Assembly (NCBI GenBank): GCA_037043015.1
Contig: CM073325.1
Location: 12,255,001-12,319,000 of the forward strand
Length of the DNA stretch: 64,000 nt
Direction: 5' to 3'
From: Bryum argenteum
Taxonomy: Eukaryota > Streptophyta > Bryopsida > Bryales > Bryaceae
Part shown: positions 49,841 to 60,518 of the stretch, one piece after another
Layout of the letters: each line of letters starts with the position of its first letter
Numbering within the stretch: the first letter of the stretch is position 1
Made by a program: the position numbers and the translations under genes
Notes under the pieces: generated by a model
What the model saw: the letters and a program-made list of their open reading frames with translations, nothing else
Told to the model about the DNA's origin: nothing
Databases searched by the model: none

Positions 49841-52800
49841 ATGGAGTACCTTGACCTAAATCTCCCACCGGAAGTGCCGTCTCGCTTGGGATCAGCTGGA
49901 GATTTGTTTGTGTTCCGTGCGGAGAATGCAACAGTCTGCAAACCTAGAAGGCGGCAAGGTCGTCCAGAAGGTCGAGTGTCTTGTGACGGCATTCAAGATC
50001 TGGATGCTGCTTTCCGAGAGGGACCGCACTCGAAATATCTGTCGATGCACGGTCACAAGCTGTTGAAGATACGCGAAGCCTTGCAGATTCCACCTCCCGG
50101 ACCATTTACATGGAAAGATCTCATTTGGGCGTGGAAGGCCGAGAGGTTTACGAATCCTCCACTAGGAGAGTCCGAACATGTGCATAGGATCACCAATTCA
50201 AGAGGAAGCGGTCAAGCTCATGGCCTACATTCCTTGGGAGCGCTGCGAGGATTTTATCAAAGGTGAAGAATCCCAGGAGAAAAGACGTAGAAACAACATT
50301 TGTACGTGACAAATTTGTCCCCACGAATGTTGGTGAGAAGACTACCTTTATTTGAACTCGCCGCATCGAATATCACGGTATCATAAGTACTCTTCAAATT
50401 GAACGATGTAGGAGAGGGATAGTACCAAGGACTTTGCCTCATCACTAACTCTAAGTGCGTCTATAAATTGCTAACACGGTATCGGGTATCTCATATCGCT
50501 AAGCTATTATCGGTTATGTGCGTTCAACGTAGATGGTGTTGTCAGTACGGACCTGAAGACAAGAGGGACAAGGTTGTTCCTATCACACAAGATATGGCTC
50601 CTCGGGCAAGAGGATATAATCGGAAAGGAAAGCAGGTTTATTCTGGACGTGGTCAGAGAGGCCCTCGTGCGACAGCAACGAAAGAGGGAGGCTCTATGAA
50701 GGTGGGGTGCCAGTGTAGGTTTAGTGTAGGAAGGTACTACTTCTTACCTTCAATTGCTGAGATATCGTACTTTGTGAAAGACCACGTTGATTCCGATGGT
50801 ATTATCGTTCACGATAAACTGAATGTGCGTATCGGGAGGCTTCGATTTCGTAAATACATATCGGACGAAGTTCGAGACTGGGTTCTCCGCCAATTTGATG
50901 AGTCTGTTCCTATGGAAGGAATCAAACAAAAGCATCAGAGATTAGTTCTGAAAGCACGCGATGAAGGCACACTTACTGCATCGCGAGATTGCTTCCTCAT
51001 CATGGAAGATATCCGTAACATATGCGGTGTTCGTTCCCAAGAATTGTACAAGAAGCATGATAATGATGCTGAAAGCGTACGAATGTGGGTTAGAGAGAAT
51101 CCTGACATGGTCTTCTACTACCAAGATCCTGGAACGAAGATAGAAGGGGTGATGAACTCCGATAACGTACCTTTCGTGATAGGTATTCAAACCCAATTCC
51201 AAAGGAAGATGATGCTCCAATACGGGCATCATAGCATCATCGCCATTGACGGCACTTTCGCCACAAACAACAAAAAGGTTAGCTCCATCTGCTGATAGAA
51301 GTGGCCAGTCTATGTCGATGTAATACTAAAAATCTCGTGACCTGCTCTATCTATTGTCGCGTACAATATCCACTATTTACCATGATGGTGTTTGACGACT
51401 GGCGGAACGGGGTGCCGGTGGCATTTGTTATTACTGCCAAATCAAAACAAAGTGATTTGGCGCCTTGGATGCATGCTCTAAAAGAGAAGCTGCGCCTCTT
51501 TAACCCCGAGTGGAGACCCACAGCATTCGTACTAGATGACGCCAACAATGAGATTAACTCCCTCCGGTACGCATCACCTATTGACCTGTAAAGAAGATAT
51601 GCAGAAGACCTGGTAGTTTAGTATCATCTCTCGGCTACTACTTCCGGCATAGTATCGTGTAACTGATATCGTATATCCTATATCGTGTACGTCTCAAGGG
51701 GATATCGTCTAGGTGATATCGTGCACATGTCCCGCGATGAAAATTTACAACGTGTGATGGGTACGTACCGCAGGGAAGTATGGCCGGAATCTTCACTCTT
51801 TTTATGCTTATGGCATGTCCGTCGAGCGTGGCAGAAGAACGCCTGCGCAAAACTAAAACAGATGGAGACGAGAGCTGCTGTTCTGAGAACAGTAGGGGAC
51901 CTCATGTACATTTCCGAGACCCCAAGTGATATAGAGGAACCATCCCGGAGGGGACCAGACTCTAAAATTTGGACACTACTAGAGTGGGTACAACATGTCT
52001 ACAACGAAGCTAAGGCCCGCCTTCCAGCCGCAGACGCGTATTGGAGGTATTTCGATCACGAATGGATCCCAAAAATCAAAATGTGGGTAGTAGGCGATAG
52101 GAGAATACCCCATCTTTGGATGAGAAACTACAAATTTGGGATTGAGTCATTTCATTCTAATATGAAGGCTGTACTACGGCAATCTAAGAAGAAGCTTATC
52201 GGTCGAAGGATGGACTGGCTTATCTACGAGCTCACGGGGAATGTTATTGAGAAATACGACTATTCGCATTGGAGCAAGCAAAACGGGTTCGTGAAGAACA
52301 AAAAGCTAAGAGAAGTGATGGTGAATTCTATCATCCAAGCGAAAACCATCCCCGATAGGAATGTAGTCCTTCCCCTATATGCAGGAGGTCCTGCCTTGGT
52401 GAGATCATCCAAAAGAGGTCATATCGTTTACGCGGTACACAATCCTTGTACTGAGTGGGCAGTATGCGAGTGTGTTCACTCTCAGAAAGGTAATATTTGC
52501 AAGCATCAAGTCAAAGTTCTATCGTTAGCAAGACTGACCTGGCCGAAGGCACGATAGCTCGATTTTTGGGCGGTTCGAGGAACGACTCAAGGTGGTATGG
52601 AGAACTGTTGAACATTAACCAAAGAACATCGGGCTAGGCATGAGCTTCCTATCACCGACATTACGGATGTTAGGGACGAAATTCCGCCAACAAAGACATG
52701 AAGACTTAGAGAGAGAAGTACCTATCGGAGATGCTCCACTGGGTCGAATTGGGAGACGTCTCAAGACGATTACGACCGTATGCACCAAACGATAATGAAA

Positions 52801-53055
52801 CTCCTAGACAAAGCATATCGAGAGCCTCTCCTAGCTCGACATGTTGATGCTGGTCTCCGGAGTTTGGATGCGATCGTATCAAGGTTGGAGGCCGAGATTG
52901 CTGCAGGAATGCTCCATCCCCTCCAGGAAATTGCTCCACCTCTCCGTTCTAACCGAGACGGGTTAGGGATGAGATCCCGGAGACTTACGGATTTCTTGGA
53001 ATCTAGAGGTTATCGGGTGAGATCCCATGCTCCTCCAGAGAACTTAACTCAATGA
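49841..53055 (+). CDS. MULE transposase (DDE) with SWIM zinc finger
   Basis: Catalyses element excision and insertion. Blocks: 49841-50262 (N-terminal, start MEYLDLNLPPE; its end may shift frame near 50180, where the neighbouring frame reads PIQEEAVKLMAYIPWE), about 50468-51277, about 51355-51566, 51774-52557 and about 52706-53055. The second block has a FAR1-like Cys region (VGCQCRFSVG) and the first catalytic Asp in IIAIDGTF. The third has YPLFTMMVFDDW and the second Asp in FVLDDAN. The fourth has CLWH, the family CxxH, and the third acid probably in GIESFHSNMK. A SWIM finger CECVHSQKGNICKH follows. The last block (SLDAIVSRLEAEIAAGM) is a charged helical tail. The splice 51566/51774 is in phase; the acceptor before 51355 is unclear. 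It is transcribed inward from the left TIR. One or two frame changes make integrity doubtful. Confidence 0.88.
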
Positions 53056-53716
53056 CCTAGAGTTTTTCTGTCTTCAGTATCGGTCTCATCAGATCGTGAC
53101 TTATCGTCTAAACCGTCTTTAGTATCGGGCACATCCTCTCTTCTATGTACTATCGTTCAGACTATCTTGAGTCCCGGTTGCAGCCCTTCGTGTATGGACT
53201 ATCGTCCATACTGTCTTGAGTATCGGGCACAGCCTATCGTGTATGTATTGTCGTTCCAGACTATCGTCCACATGGTTTCCGGTATCGGACAGATCCGTGT
53301 ATGGATTGTCGTGAACGCGCTGTCGGATATCACGCCCACTTTGTTGCTTACGCACTCTTCATATACATTCTTCAGGCACATTGTTCAGCGAAACACTTAA
53401 GTGCTCTTCAATGTCTGAATGCCTCTCGTAAACCCCCCATAATATTAGAAGATCATTTATTTATACACGTGAAAAATGTACAATTTTACAATCTATGAGT
53501 TTGTACACTGTACACGTTCCCGATAACGAGAAAGTTTCCCACATAGGTCCGTATCGAGTAACTCCTACGTATATGACCTATCGTGAACATTCAAAAACTA
53601 TCGCCTATCGCCTATCCCATATCCTCTATACATAATCGCTTGTCCCCTATCGCCTAACCCCTATACACTATCGCCTGTCCCCTATCGCCTAACCCCTATA
53701 CACTATCGCCTGTCCC
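53056..53716. other. MULE spacer between transposase and accessory genes
   Basis: Non-coding by appearance and dense in ACTATCGT, AGTATCGG and CTATCG words, including long imperfect repeats (GTATGGACTATCG type) at 53090-53300. It lies between two convergent transcription units and would hold both 3' ends. Confidence 0.6.
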
Positions 53717-53755
53717 CTATCGCCTATCCCCTATCGCCTTTGGCCTATCGCGCGT
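53581..53755. repeat. Tandem CTATCGCC-based array in the MULE
   Basis: A higher-order unit of about 42 bp (CTATCGCCTAACCCCTATAC plus CTATCGCCTGTCCC) repeated, grading into simple CTATCGCCTATCC repeats. It overlaps the 3' end of the minus-strand accessory frame, where it encodes a basic tail. Confidence 0.85.
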
Positions 53756-54932
53756 CTTCTTCGACGACTTCGGCTTATCCCCCTGAAATACAATCTTCCT
53801 GGGCACTAAGTCCTTCCCTCGTAGGCCCTTCGGATCCTTCACATTCGGTTTCGGCTTCGAAGATGGCTTTGAAGATGGCTTCGAAGATGGCTCCGTCATG
53901 GGTAGGTTATCGGGCGCGGTGGGTAATTCTCCATCGGGTCGCTTTACGAGACAGGACTTCACATCGCGGGTTATCGTATCTCCGATACCCAGCCAGGGTT
54001 TTCGTAGGGAAATGGAACTCCTCGCCGTGTTGGGACTCAGTACGGTCAAGTCGCAGGGCAATTCCTCCTCCATCAACTCTGCGGGCCCCAACGTTTTAGT
54101 ATCGTATAGGTAAGGTTGATCGAATCTTCCGCCGGGAAATACAATTTCCCTGTACAATGCCTGCATAAGCCACAGTCGAGCCTTCTTTCCGGGCCATTCC
54201 TGCCATTCGTAGCCGAACAACTTCTCCCTCGGAATCGCTGATTATTTCCACGGAGGAGCACATACTCCCAAAACGCAAGGTCAAGCGACGTACCCGCACT
54301 CCCAAAAAGTTCCCCCGCGCCGGAACCTTGACCCTCACCACCCTCCGCTCTTGCCGCTTCTTCCAATTGCTTGATCCAACTTTCACATGTCGCGCCAATG
54401 CCCACGCCATGTGCACTATGAACTGAAAGTTGTACGCTCGAACGTCATTGTGCATGTTCAGCGTGTCGATGTGGTACGTCACGTGTCCTCCACTATATAG
54501 ATGCTCCAAAGGTCCCTTATTTTGGTAGGGAACAACTAAAGTGTTCACCACGATTCCCGTTGTCCGAAGCGTTCTGAATATAGAAACAACCACAGAATCC
54601 CATGTGGCGTCCTTCTCTCTCAAACAACTAGTGATAACTTGACCTAACCAATTGTGAGTTAGGTGGTACTGCATCCGTATCTTGGGGTGTGCTCGATACG
54701 ATGTGTGTCGGAGCGTGAAGTCCATAAACGAGCCGTCCAACTCTCGGCTATCGCCGCGACGCGCGTCGGCCCGATTGATCCGTTGGTAACCCTCTGACTT
54801 TCCCGAATCGGGACCAAATACAATCATCGTCCAATGGACATCGCCCACCTTCTTACCCGGCGGTCTGCGCAGGGAGGTGGAAATCAAGGAAAGCACGATT
54901 AGTACACTGCTCATTCGGCAATCAATATCCAA
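53717..54932 (-). CDS. MULE accessory protein, C-terminal part, unrecognised
   Basis: Two overlapping minus-strand frames, 54096-54932 and 53717-54220, read as one protein with a one-base shift near 54.2 kb (SDSEGEVVRL leading into FGYEWQEWPGKKARLWLMQA). Visible features: KVGDVHWTMIVFGPDSG, HNWLGQVITSCLREK, a strand-rich HVTYHIDTLNMHNDVRAYN region, a basic KKRQERRVVRVKVPARG stretch and a Lys/Pro-rich tail with PSSK three times. I do not recognise a family. DNA or RNA binding is suggested only by the basic tail. It is transcribed towards the transposase. Confidence 0.45.
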
Positions 54933-55179
54933 TAACCTATACGATAGTCTGTACCCGAAAGTCTACCCCTGAGTCTCTACCCGATAGCCTACTCGATAGC
55001 ACATGCGCGATAGCCTACTCGATAGCACATGCGCGAGCCTACTCGATAGCACATGCGCGATAGCCTACTCGATAGCTGTGTGCCGATAGCCGACACACTA
55101 GTCTCTACCCGATAGCCTACGAGAGAAGACGATGCACGATAGCCTACACAAGTTGATTCCCGATAGCATACAGGGTGGA
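54933..55179. repeat. CGATAGC tandem array in the MULE
   Basis: Repeats of CGATAGCCTACT with CGATAGCACATGCG, about 34 bp per double unit, between two accessory coding blocks. It probably lies in an intron or intergenic spacer of the minus-strand unit. It carries the same CGATA word as the rest of the element. Confidence 0.85.
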
Positions 55180-55698
55180 CTACACAGAATTTAGAGAAAT
55201 GAAATACCTTTCTTTCAGAAGCCTGAGTATGAGTCCCATGTTGGCTTCCACTTCGTAAGCCGTATGCGTTGCTGCCTCAAAGCACAGACTTGGCTCGAAG
55301 TTCCAATACGGCAGATCGGAAGTGCGTTGAATGGCATGCTCACGAATCATACAAGTATAAGGAGGATTCGGCGAGTATGGCTTCGGGAACTCCAACTGTG
55401 GAATGAGTCCGGGATAGAATACTATCCACGGTTCATTCCGCTCAACGCCTGCCTTTATCTCTGCCAACGTCTCCTCAATCCACTCCTTCGATACATTGGC
55501 CTGTTCAAAACCAGGAGGAACACCATCTGATTCAGACGGAGAATCAAGTATGATTTCATCCATGTAGATTACATCCGCTCCAGATAGCGGAAAAGCGTGC
55601 TCCGGTACTTCTCCAGTTATGTTGGTCGTGGGAATTACTTGGATGCGTCCGAACCCGCTCTCGATCAAAGGCATTTGGCGCGCATTGCGATAAATCAA
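55180..55698 (-). CDS. MULE accessory coding block, unrecognised
   Basis: 172 codons: VPEHAFPLSGADVIYMDE, EWIEETLAEIKAGVERNEPW, then TAYEVEANMGLILRLLKERY. Acidic and helical; no known domain. It overlaps the upstream acidic block by four bases in another frame, so the two may be joined by splicing or may be separate. Confidence 0.45.
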   Translation of the reverse strand: MIYRNARQMPLIESGFGRIQVIPTTNITGEVPEHAFPLSGADVIYMDEIILDSPSESDGVPPGFEQANVSKEWIEETLAEIKAGVERNEPWIVFYPGLIPQLEFPKPYSPNPPYTCMIREHAIQRTSDLPYWNFEPSLCFEAATHTAYEVEANMGLILRLLKERYFISLNSV

Positions 55699-56474
55699 AA
55701 GACCCTAGATCGCAGGATGCTTTCGAGTCGCAAACCCCGCCCGAGAGATATGTCGTGCATTACCTGAGTCCAACCAATTGTCGTCTCGTCTACGCTAGAA
55801 GCAGCGGCGTCTGTAGGCGCTGAAGTAGGCGCTCGAGGTACATCTGCCGATGCCATGTCGGCCACGTTCTGCTGTGGGAGGGCACTATCGGGTTTCCCTT
55901 CGACCTCCCTCTCCGTAACGTTTTGGCTCGGCAGCAATATTTCCTCCAAACTCTCGGCGACTGGAACCGCCAAATCCGACTTCGGCAGCACATTATCGTC
56001 TACCTTCTCGGGTAACCTCTCCGGCGATTCCTCCCTCTCCAGTACATCTGCCTCTACCCTCTCGGGGAACCCCTCCAAGAAGCCATCTTCCCTCATCGGC
56101 ACGAACGACTCATCTTGCCTATCGGCCTCCACCTCCATGGGTGACACAGCTCCCTCTTGTCTCTCGGCAACCTCGTCAGCTGCACGCACATCCATCTCTG
56201 GCCTCTCCGCCTCCACCTCCATGGGTGTCACAGCTCCCTCTTGCCTCTCGGTTACCTCCTCACTTGGACCCACGACCTTCTCTGGCCTCTCGGCCTCCAC
56301 CTCCACGGGTGAATGAACTCCCTCTTCTCCATCGGAAACCCCCGAAGTGAGACCCTCATCCATCTGTGGCCTCTCGGATTCCGCCTCCGTAGGTGTGTGA
56401 CTCTCCTTCGATCTCTCGGCGACCTCCTCCGTCGACCCACATCCTTCTCTCGCACGACGACCTCCTCCTCCCAT
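55695..56474 (-). CDS. MULE accessory acidic repeat protein block
   Basis: 259 codons, very rich in Glu, Val and Pro. A loose repeat of about 25 residues recurs (EVxERQEGAVTPMEVEAERP, at least four times between about 56.1 and 56.4 kb). The DNA under it repeats GGCCTCTCGG-like words, so it has expanded as a coding minisatellite. It ends with a non-repetitive GWTQVMHDISLGRGLRLE. Probably a disordered linker. Upstream frames at 56252-56927 may continue it in shifted phase. Confidence 0.45.
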   Translation of the reverse strand: MGGGGRRAREGCGSTEEVAERSKESHTPTEAESERPQMDEGLTSGVSDGEEGVHSPVEVEAERPEKVVGPSEEVTERQEGAVTPMEVEAERPEMDVRAADEVAERQEGAVSPMEVEADRQDESFVPMREDGFLEGFPERVEADVLEREESPERLPEKVDDNVLPKSDLAVPVAESLEEILLPSQNVTEREVEGKPDSALPQQNVADMASADVPRAPTSAPTDAAASSVDETTIGWTQVMHDISLGRGLRLESILRSRVF

Positions 56475-56944
56475 GGGTGTGGAAGCGTCCTCTCCCGTAT
56501 CCGCGGCCCCCCCGCGATACCAAGGTCATCACCGCGTGCTATCGGCCACATCATCCGTTGATGTCTCGGCTTCCTCTCTTTCTCTCGGTCACCCTCCTCC
56601 GCCGGATCGACATGCTTCTCTCGCTCCGGTGCACTCCTCCGTAAGATTAGGATCGGTCGAATCGGGAACATGAGATCCAACTCGTAACCTCCATGCACAA
56701 CGATAAGTGCTTCCGCTCCTTCTACATCCCGCGTCTCCGTTGACATGTCCGCGGCCGTCCGCTACGGGTTTAAGTTCGAACCGATACCTTTCGTTATTCT
56801 GAGCTTCGTTATCGCCTTCTTGCAATCGGTCATGTCTTGTTGTCTCGCGACCACTATAGGATGGTCGTAAACATGAGTGATCCCGTTTGGTAATTCGATC
56901 GGTTCGGCGTCGGGTATATCTGCACATATCCGGAACATCAAAAC

Positions 56945-57418
56945 TCAGCGCTTTCGTAAATGTATATCATAATAAGAATAGCCTAAACCCGAACATGATA
57001 AGATGATAAAACATGGACGATAATTACATGTTGTGCTTCCAATGAAGTGGAGGTCGAGGTCTTCTCGTAGTAAGCACATATCGTCTAGTGTATGCCATGG
57101 CAGATATGCGCTAGGAAGGCATCCGATAACCCACTTCTGCAGGACCTCGTTCTCGTATCTGTTCACCAAGTCGATAATTGCTCGGGCCCGAACATAAGAG
57201 ATGAACGTGTTCAGGGCCACCCCACTATCGGGCATACTCCCATCAAGTCGATCAAAGAGAGCCTCAACTTGAGGTTCTCCGTCACCATACTCGACCTCGC
57301 TGAACAACATCCATCCCAACTTATCGTATAGGTGAAAGGCGCCTTCCCATCCGTTAATTGCCCTCTCCCGCAATTTCCCAAGTCGTTCGCGGCTAACTTT
57401 CGTGTTCGGGTGACACAT
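56945..57418 (-). CDS. MULE accessory coding block, unrecognised
   Basis: 157 codons: RERAINGWEGAFHLYDKLGW, EPQVEALFDRLDGSMPDSG, FISYVRARAIIDLVNRYEN, then CLPSAYLPWHTLDDM. Helical, with a natural-looking composition. It is flanked on its 5' side by CGATA-rich non-coding sequence (57419-57654) that looks like an intron. No family recognised. Confidence 0.45.
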   Translation of the reverse strand: MCHPNTKVSRERLGKLRERAINGWEGAFHLYDKLGWMLFSEVEYGDGEPQVEALFDRLDGSMPDSGVALNTFISYVRARAIIDLVNRYENEVLQKWVIGCLPSAYLPWHTLDDMCLLREDLDLHFIGSTTCNYRPCFIILSCSGLGYSYYDIHLRKR

Positions 57419-57654
57419 ATTGTTTCCACTGCAGCAACGGAGTACCCGATAAGTACAATGCTAGATATCAGTTATACGATAACCAACAAGGACAGACTAC
57501 GTTACACGACACATACACTCTCGCGTATCCGATAATCAAGAAAGTAAACCGAATGAATATCGGGTACCCGATAGGAAGGAAGCTTACGGAGAATTAAAGC
57601 CCTTGGTGATGAACCAACACTTCAGAAGTCTTGCCTCTCGCGGCGATGCTCGAT

Positions 57655-58272
57655 TCAACGCGCTTTTCTTGGCGTATCCACAATCGTTTGCGCTTCGTGC
57701 ACGTCGTGTGTCCATGGCATTGGCGGGAGCAGCGGTCGAATGAGGTCATTTGCAGCGGTGTAGTGGAAAAGCATGTTATGATTCCAATGCAATGACTCCC
57801 ATTCTAAACCATGAACAAGATCGTATGTAGCCATCCGCTCCCGAAGACAGCGACCGCGTGATTCCAATGCTCGCCTGGCTTTCGCCTTACCCGATACATC
57901 CCAATCACGCAGATCAGACTCGCGTTCTAAGAATGCCCATGTGCTGCTTATGGAGTTCATCCAGAACTCCGGAGGTGGTTCCTCCCATGGTGATTCCGCG
58001 TGACCGCAAATAACTTTGCACGCGTCCAACTCCCACTTCGGGACATCGGCAATGAACGCCTGCCCGATAGCAGTCTTGAAGGGCATCGCGTTCCTCCCCT
58101 GTCCCACTAACTCCGCGACCATGCGTTTCAGGTCTTCCAAATCCTGCACACACCGGGATGCGCACCATCCGCAACTAACCCGTGCGTGAGGAGGATGTAA
58201 AGCGATCCTTGGGAGAGGCTCCGGAGTCTTCATACTATACCCGCGGAACACCTCCTCTCGTACACGCTCCAT
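57655..58272 (-). CDS. MULE accessory Cys/Trp-rich coding block, unrecognised
   Basis: 205 codons. The start region has CGWCASRCVQDLEDLKRMVA, a Cys cluster and helix. Later come AFIADVPKWELDACKVICGH, EFWMNSISSTWAFLERESD and HGLEWESLHWNHNMLFHYTA. The spacing of Cys, His and Trp suggests a folded globular domain, perhaps metal-binding, but I cannot name it. It is separated from the next block upstream by one stop, with signs of a small shift (neighbouring frame IVGERRWEDSQFRFKAKQW). Confidence 0.45.
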   Translation of the reverse strand: MERVREEVFRGYSMKTPEPLPRIALHPPHARVSCGWCASRCVQDLEDLKRMVAELVGQGRNAMPFKTAIGQAFIADVPKWELDACKVICGHAESPWEEPPPEFWMNSISSTWAFLERESDLRDWDVSGKAKARRALESRGRCLRERMATYDLVHGLEWESLHWNHNMLFHYTAANDLIRPLLPPMPWTHDVHEAQTIVDTPRKAR

Positions 58273-58344
58273 GTGTGTAGTACGTGCGAATCCATTGTTT
58301 CGCCTTGAATCGGAACTGCGAGTCTTCCCACCTTCTTTCCCCCA

Positions 58345-59352
58345 CTATTCTCCTAAATCGCTCCAGTACTCGAGACACATCTTCATCCTCGTCACGCTAT
58401 CCGATAGCTCTTCTCGCGCCCTATTGACTACCTTGTACGCACTCGCATCCGCTGAGAACCACCTTCTATACGAACACCGGAGAATTCGTTGCTTCCGGTT
58501 GGTCTCTCTCGCAAGGCCGAGATAGTTCTCTCGAATCGGAAGGCGGATGAGAGTCGTGGCGAGAGCCTCGTCCTCTCGGGTATCGTCATGGACACCATCC
58601 GCATGACCATCGTCCTCGATAGGATCCACATACTCCGAAGTATCGTTCATTGGAGCCGGTGATTGATGTCCGCCATCATCATCGTCGTTGTTCCCTTCGT
58701 CAGATGCATCATCATCGAACAATCCCACCCGTGCGAGAGGCCGAACTACGCGTCTTGCGTGGGCGAGTACTGTCATCGGACCTCTCGCCCCGTCTCTTCG
58801 ATAACACAGTCCCTCTACGCCTCCTCTGGGGTTTCTCTGATACCTCAGGCACACTCTGGAAAACGGCTATGGCTCTCTCCTCGTCTGACGCATCTTGTAT
58901 GTCCTTCAGAAACTTAGCTACCCTAGGGATATCGAGGTTGGGGTACGTCTGGCATCTTACCGGTTTCTTAGGACACTTCGCATGAAAGAGATGAATGTTG
59001 AGTCCGCGCTCGAAGTGCGCCTGGCAATGAGGACATTTGTACATCTTCACTTTGTTGTCGTGTTTGTCAATGACCGTCTCGCACATGTCCGATCGCGGCC
59101 CATGCATCTCGAGGATGAGAAGCCTTGCGTCCATCGGGGCCCATTCCTCCTTCCGTGTGTGTATTTTCCACCCAAAGACTCCTCAACCTTCTTGGTATCC
59201 GGGTTGTACTTGATGCGAGTTGCCTTCAATTCGATATTGGATGCCGATGAAGCGGCCTTGCATGCGCATATTGATCCAAACTTTCCCATATCTCGCAGGT
59301 CTACGAAATCACACATGGTAGAGATTTGCATACTGCACCGTCGTCGTGTCAC
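58345..59352 (-). CDS. MULE accessory zinc-finger protein, N-terminal part
   Basis: A minus-strand frame begins near 59337 (MQISTMCDFVDLRDMGKFG) and passes through two one-base shifts, near 59160 and 58750. After the first comes KMYKCPHCQAHFERGLNIHL with a further H and C (FHAKC), a zinc-finger-like CxxC...HxxxH arrangement. A helix with FLKDIQDASDEERAIAVF follows, then an Arg/Lys-rich region (KPQRRRRG). After the second shift comes an acidic run (DDDASDEGNNDDDDGG) and a final helix. This reads like a DNA-binding accessory protein at the 5' end of the minus-strand unit, near the right TIR. The family is not recognised. Confidence 0.5.
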
Positions 59353-59409
59353 GATAACACCAAAACCTAGAACAAAAGATAGACAAATGACGCGACGACA
59401 CGAGATACG

Positions 59410-59530
59410 AGAGACGATACGTCATAAGCGGTAGGCGATAGGCGATAGGCATTACGAGGTAGACGATACGTTATAAGCGTTAGGCGATAGGCGTTACGAG
59501 GTAGACGATAGGCATCACGACGTAGACGAT
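59410..59530. repeat. GCGATAGGC/GTAGACGATA tandem array in the MULE
   Basis: About 2.5 copies of a ~48-bp unit built from TAGGCGATAGGC and ACGAGGTAGACGATA, upstream of the zinc-finger block. It is the mirror-orientation counterpart of the TATCG-rich DNA near the transposase. Confidence 0.85.
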
Positions 59531-59571
59531 AGGCGAAACACTGACCCCGTTTCTAGACAACAGATGTTGCA

Positions 59572-59665
59572 CAACATAATCTCCAACAAAAACAACAAAC
59601 GTTGCAAAACATAATCTCCAACAAAAACAACAAGCATTCCTAACCATAATCTCCAACAAAAACAA
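59572..59665. repeat. 35-bp tandem repeat, ~2.7 copies
   Basis: The unit begins AATCTCCAACAAAAACAACA; the third copy is truncated. It lies inside the MULE but has none of the CGATA words, so it may belong to a captured segment. Confidence 0.85.
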
Positions 59666-60036
59666 GTATTAACGCTCTACAATCGGCAATTCTCCATTTC
59701 TCGAGTAAGCCCTATCGTGAACGCAAAACAAAAATCGAACAAAGACAGAATTCAAGATACCAGCACTACTTTTGTCAATCCATAAAATTCTGCTTGAACA
59801 CCTATCGTGAATGCGATCTACCACCAACGTTAACTGAATTATGGAGATATGCATTCTCGTATGGGCGACATTCCTCGTTCTAACATGACGCCAAATTATT
59901 TGCATTCGACCACCAATAAACCAAATTCTAAACCTAATTGCGGGAGTGAGCTCCTGTGCGCTTGTTCGATCGTCACAACTTAAAACGCTACACACCGAGG
60001 CGTAAACGACAATTCGAAATAGCAATGGCAACTCAC

Positions 60037-60270
60037 CGGAAAGCGTCGGAAAATCGAAAATGTGGGAGAGTTTTCCGCAATCGACGAAGCGTAGGAGGAG
60101 CGCCACGGAATTTCCGCGAGAATGCGCGAAGATGGCAAATGAAGTCGAGTTCGCCAAAGGCAAACGTTGCCATTCCAAAGATGCCAAACCTTGCATGGGC
60201 GAAATGACGCGAGCAATGATGGGATCCACTTGAGCGCCGCCCTCGTCCTTGATGGCCGCCACTTCAACAT
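60037..60270 (-). other. Exon-like segment near the MULE right end, possibly captured
   Basis: One minus-strand frame is open and protein-like (VAAIKDEGGAQVDPIIARVI, LPLANSTSFAIFAHSRGN, LLLRFVDCGKLSHIF) and ends at a strong donor (TCCG then GTGAGT) at 60037. This looks like a first exon. It lacks the CGATA words that mark the rest of the element, so it could be a captured host fragment. No family recognised; the start codon is unclear. Confidence 0.3.
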
Positions 60271-60518
60271 TTGAAGTGATAACTCACTAAATTTTTTATC
60301 ATTTCACCATCGTGCATACCGATTCAAAAAAGAATACTATCAAAACACTCAAAACCTCATCATTCCGTCTCATCGGACCTGGATTCGCAAATCTCACACA
60401 TCGCATTCCGCTCGCCGCATCGGATGTGACATGTTGGTTATGATATCATGGATGAATGAAAACTAGTACGCGAAAACAGTATAAATGGATGAAGCCGATA
60501 ACGATGTGAAACGGATGA

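Noticed and set aside
55855-56673. Ser/Pro-rich plus-strand frames across 55.9-56.7 kb
   Set aside because: Opposite-strand shadows of the acidic repeat block.
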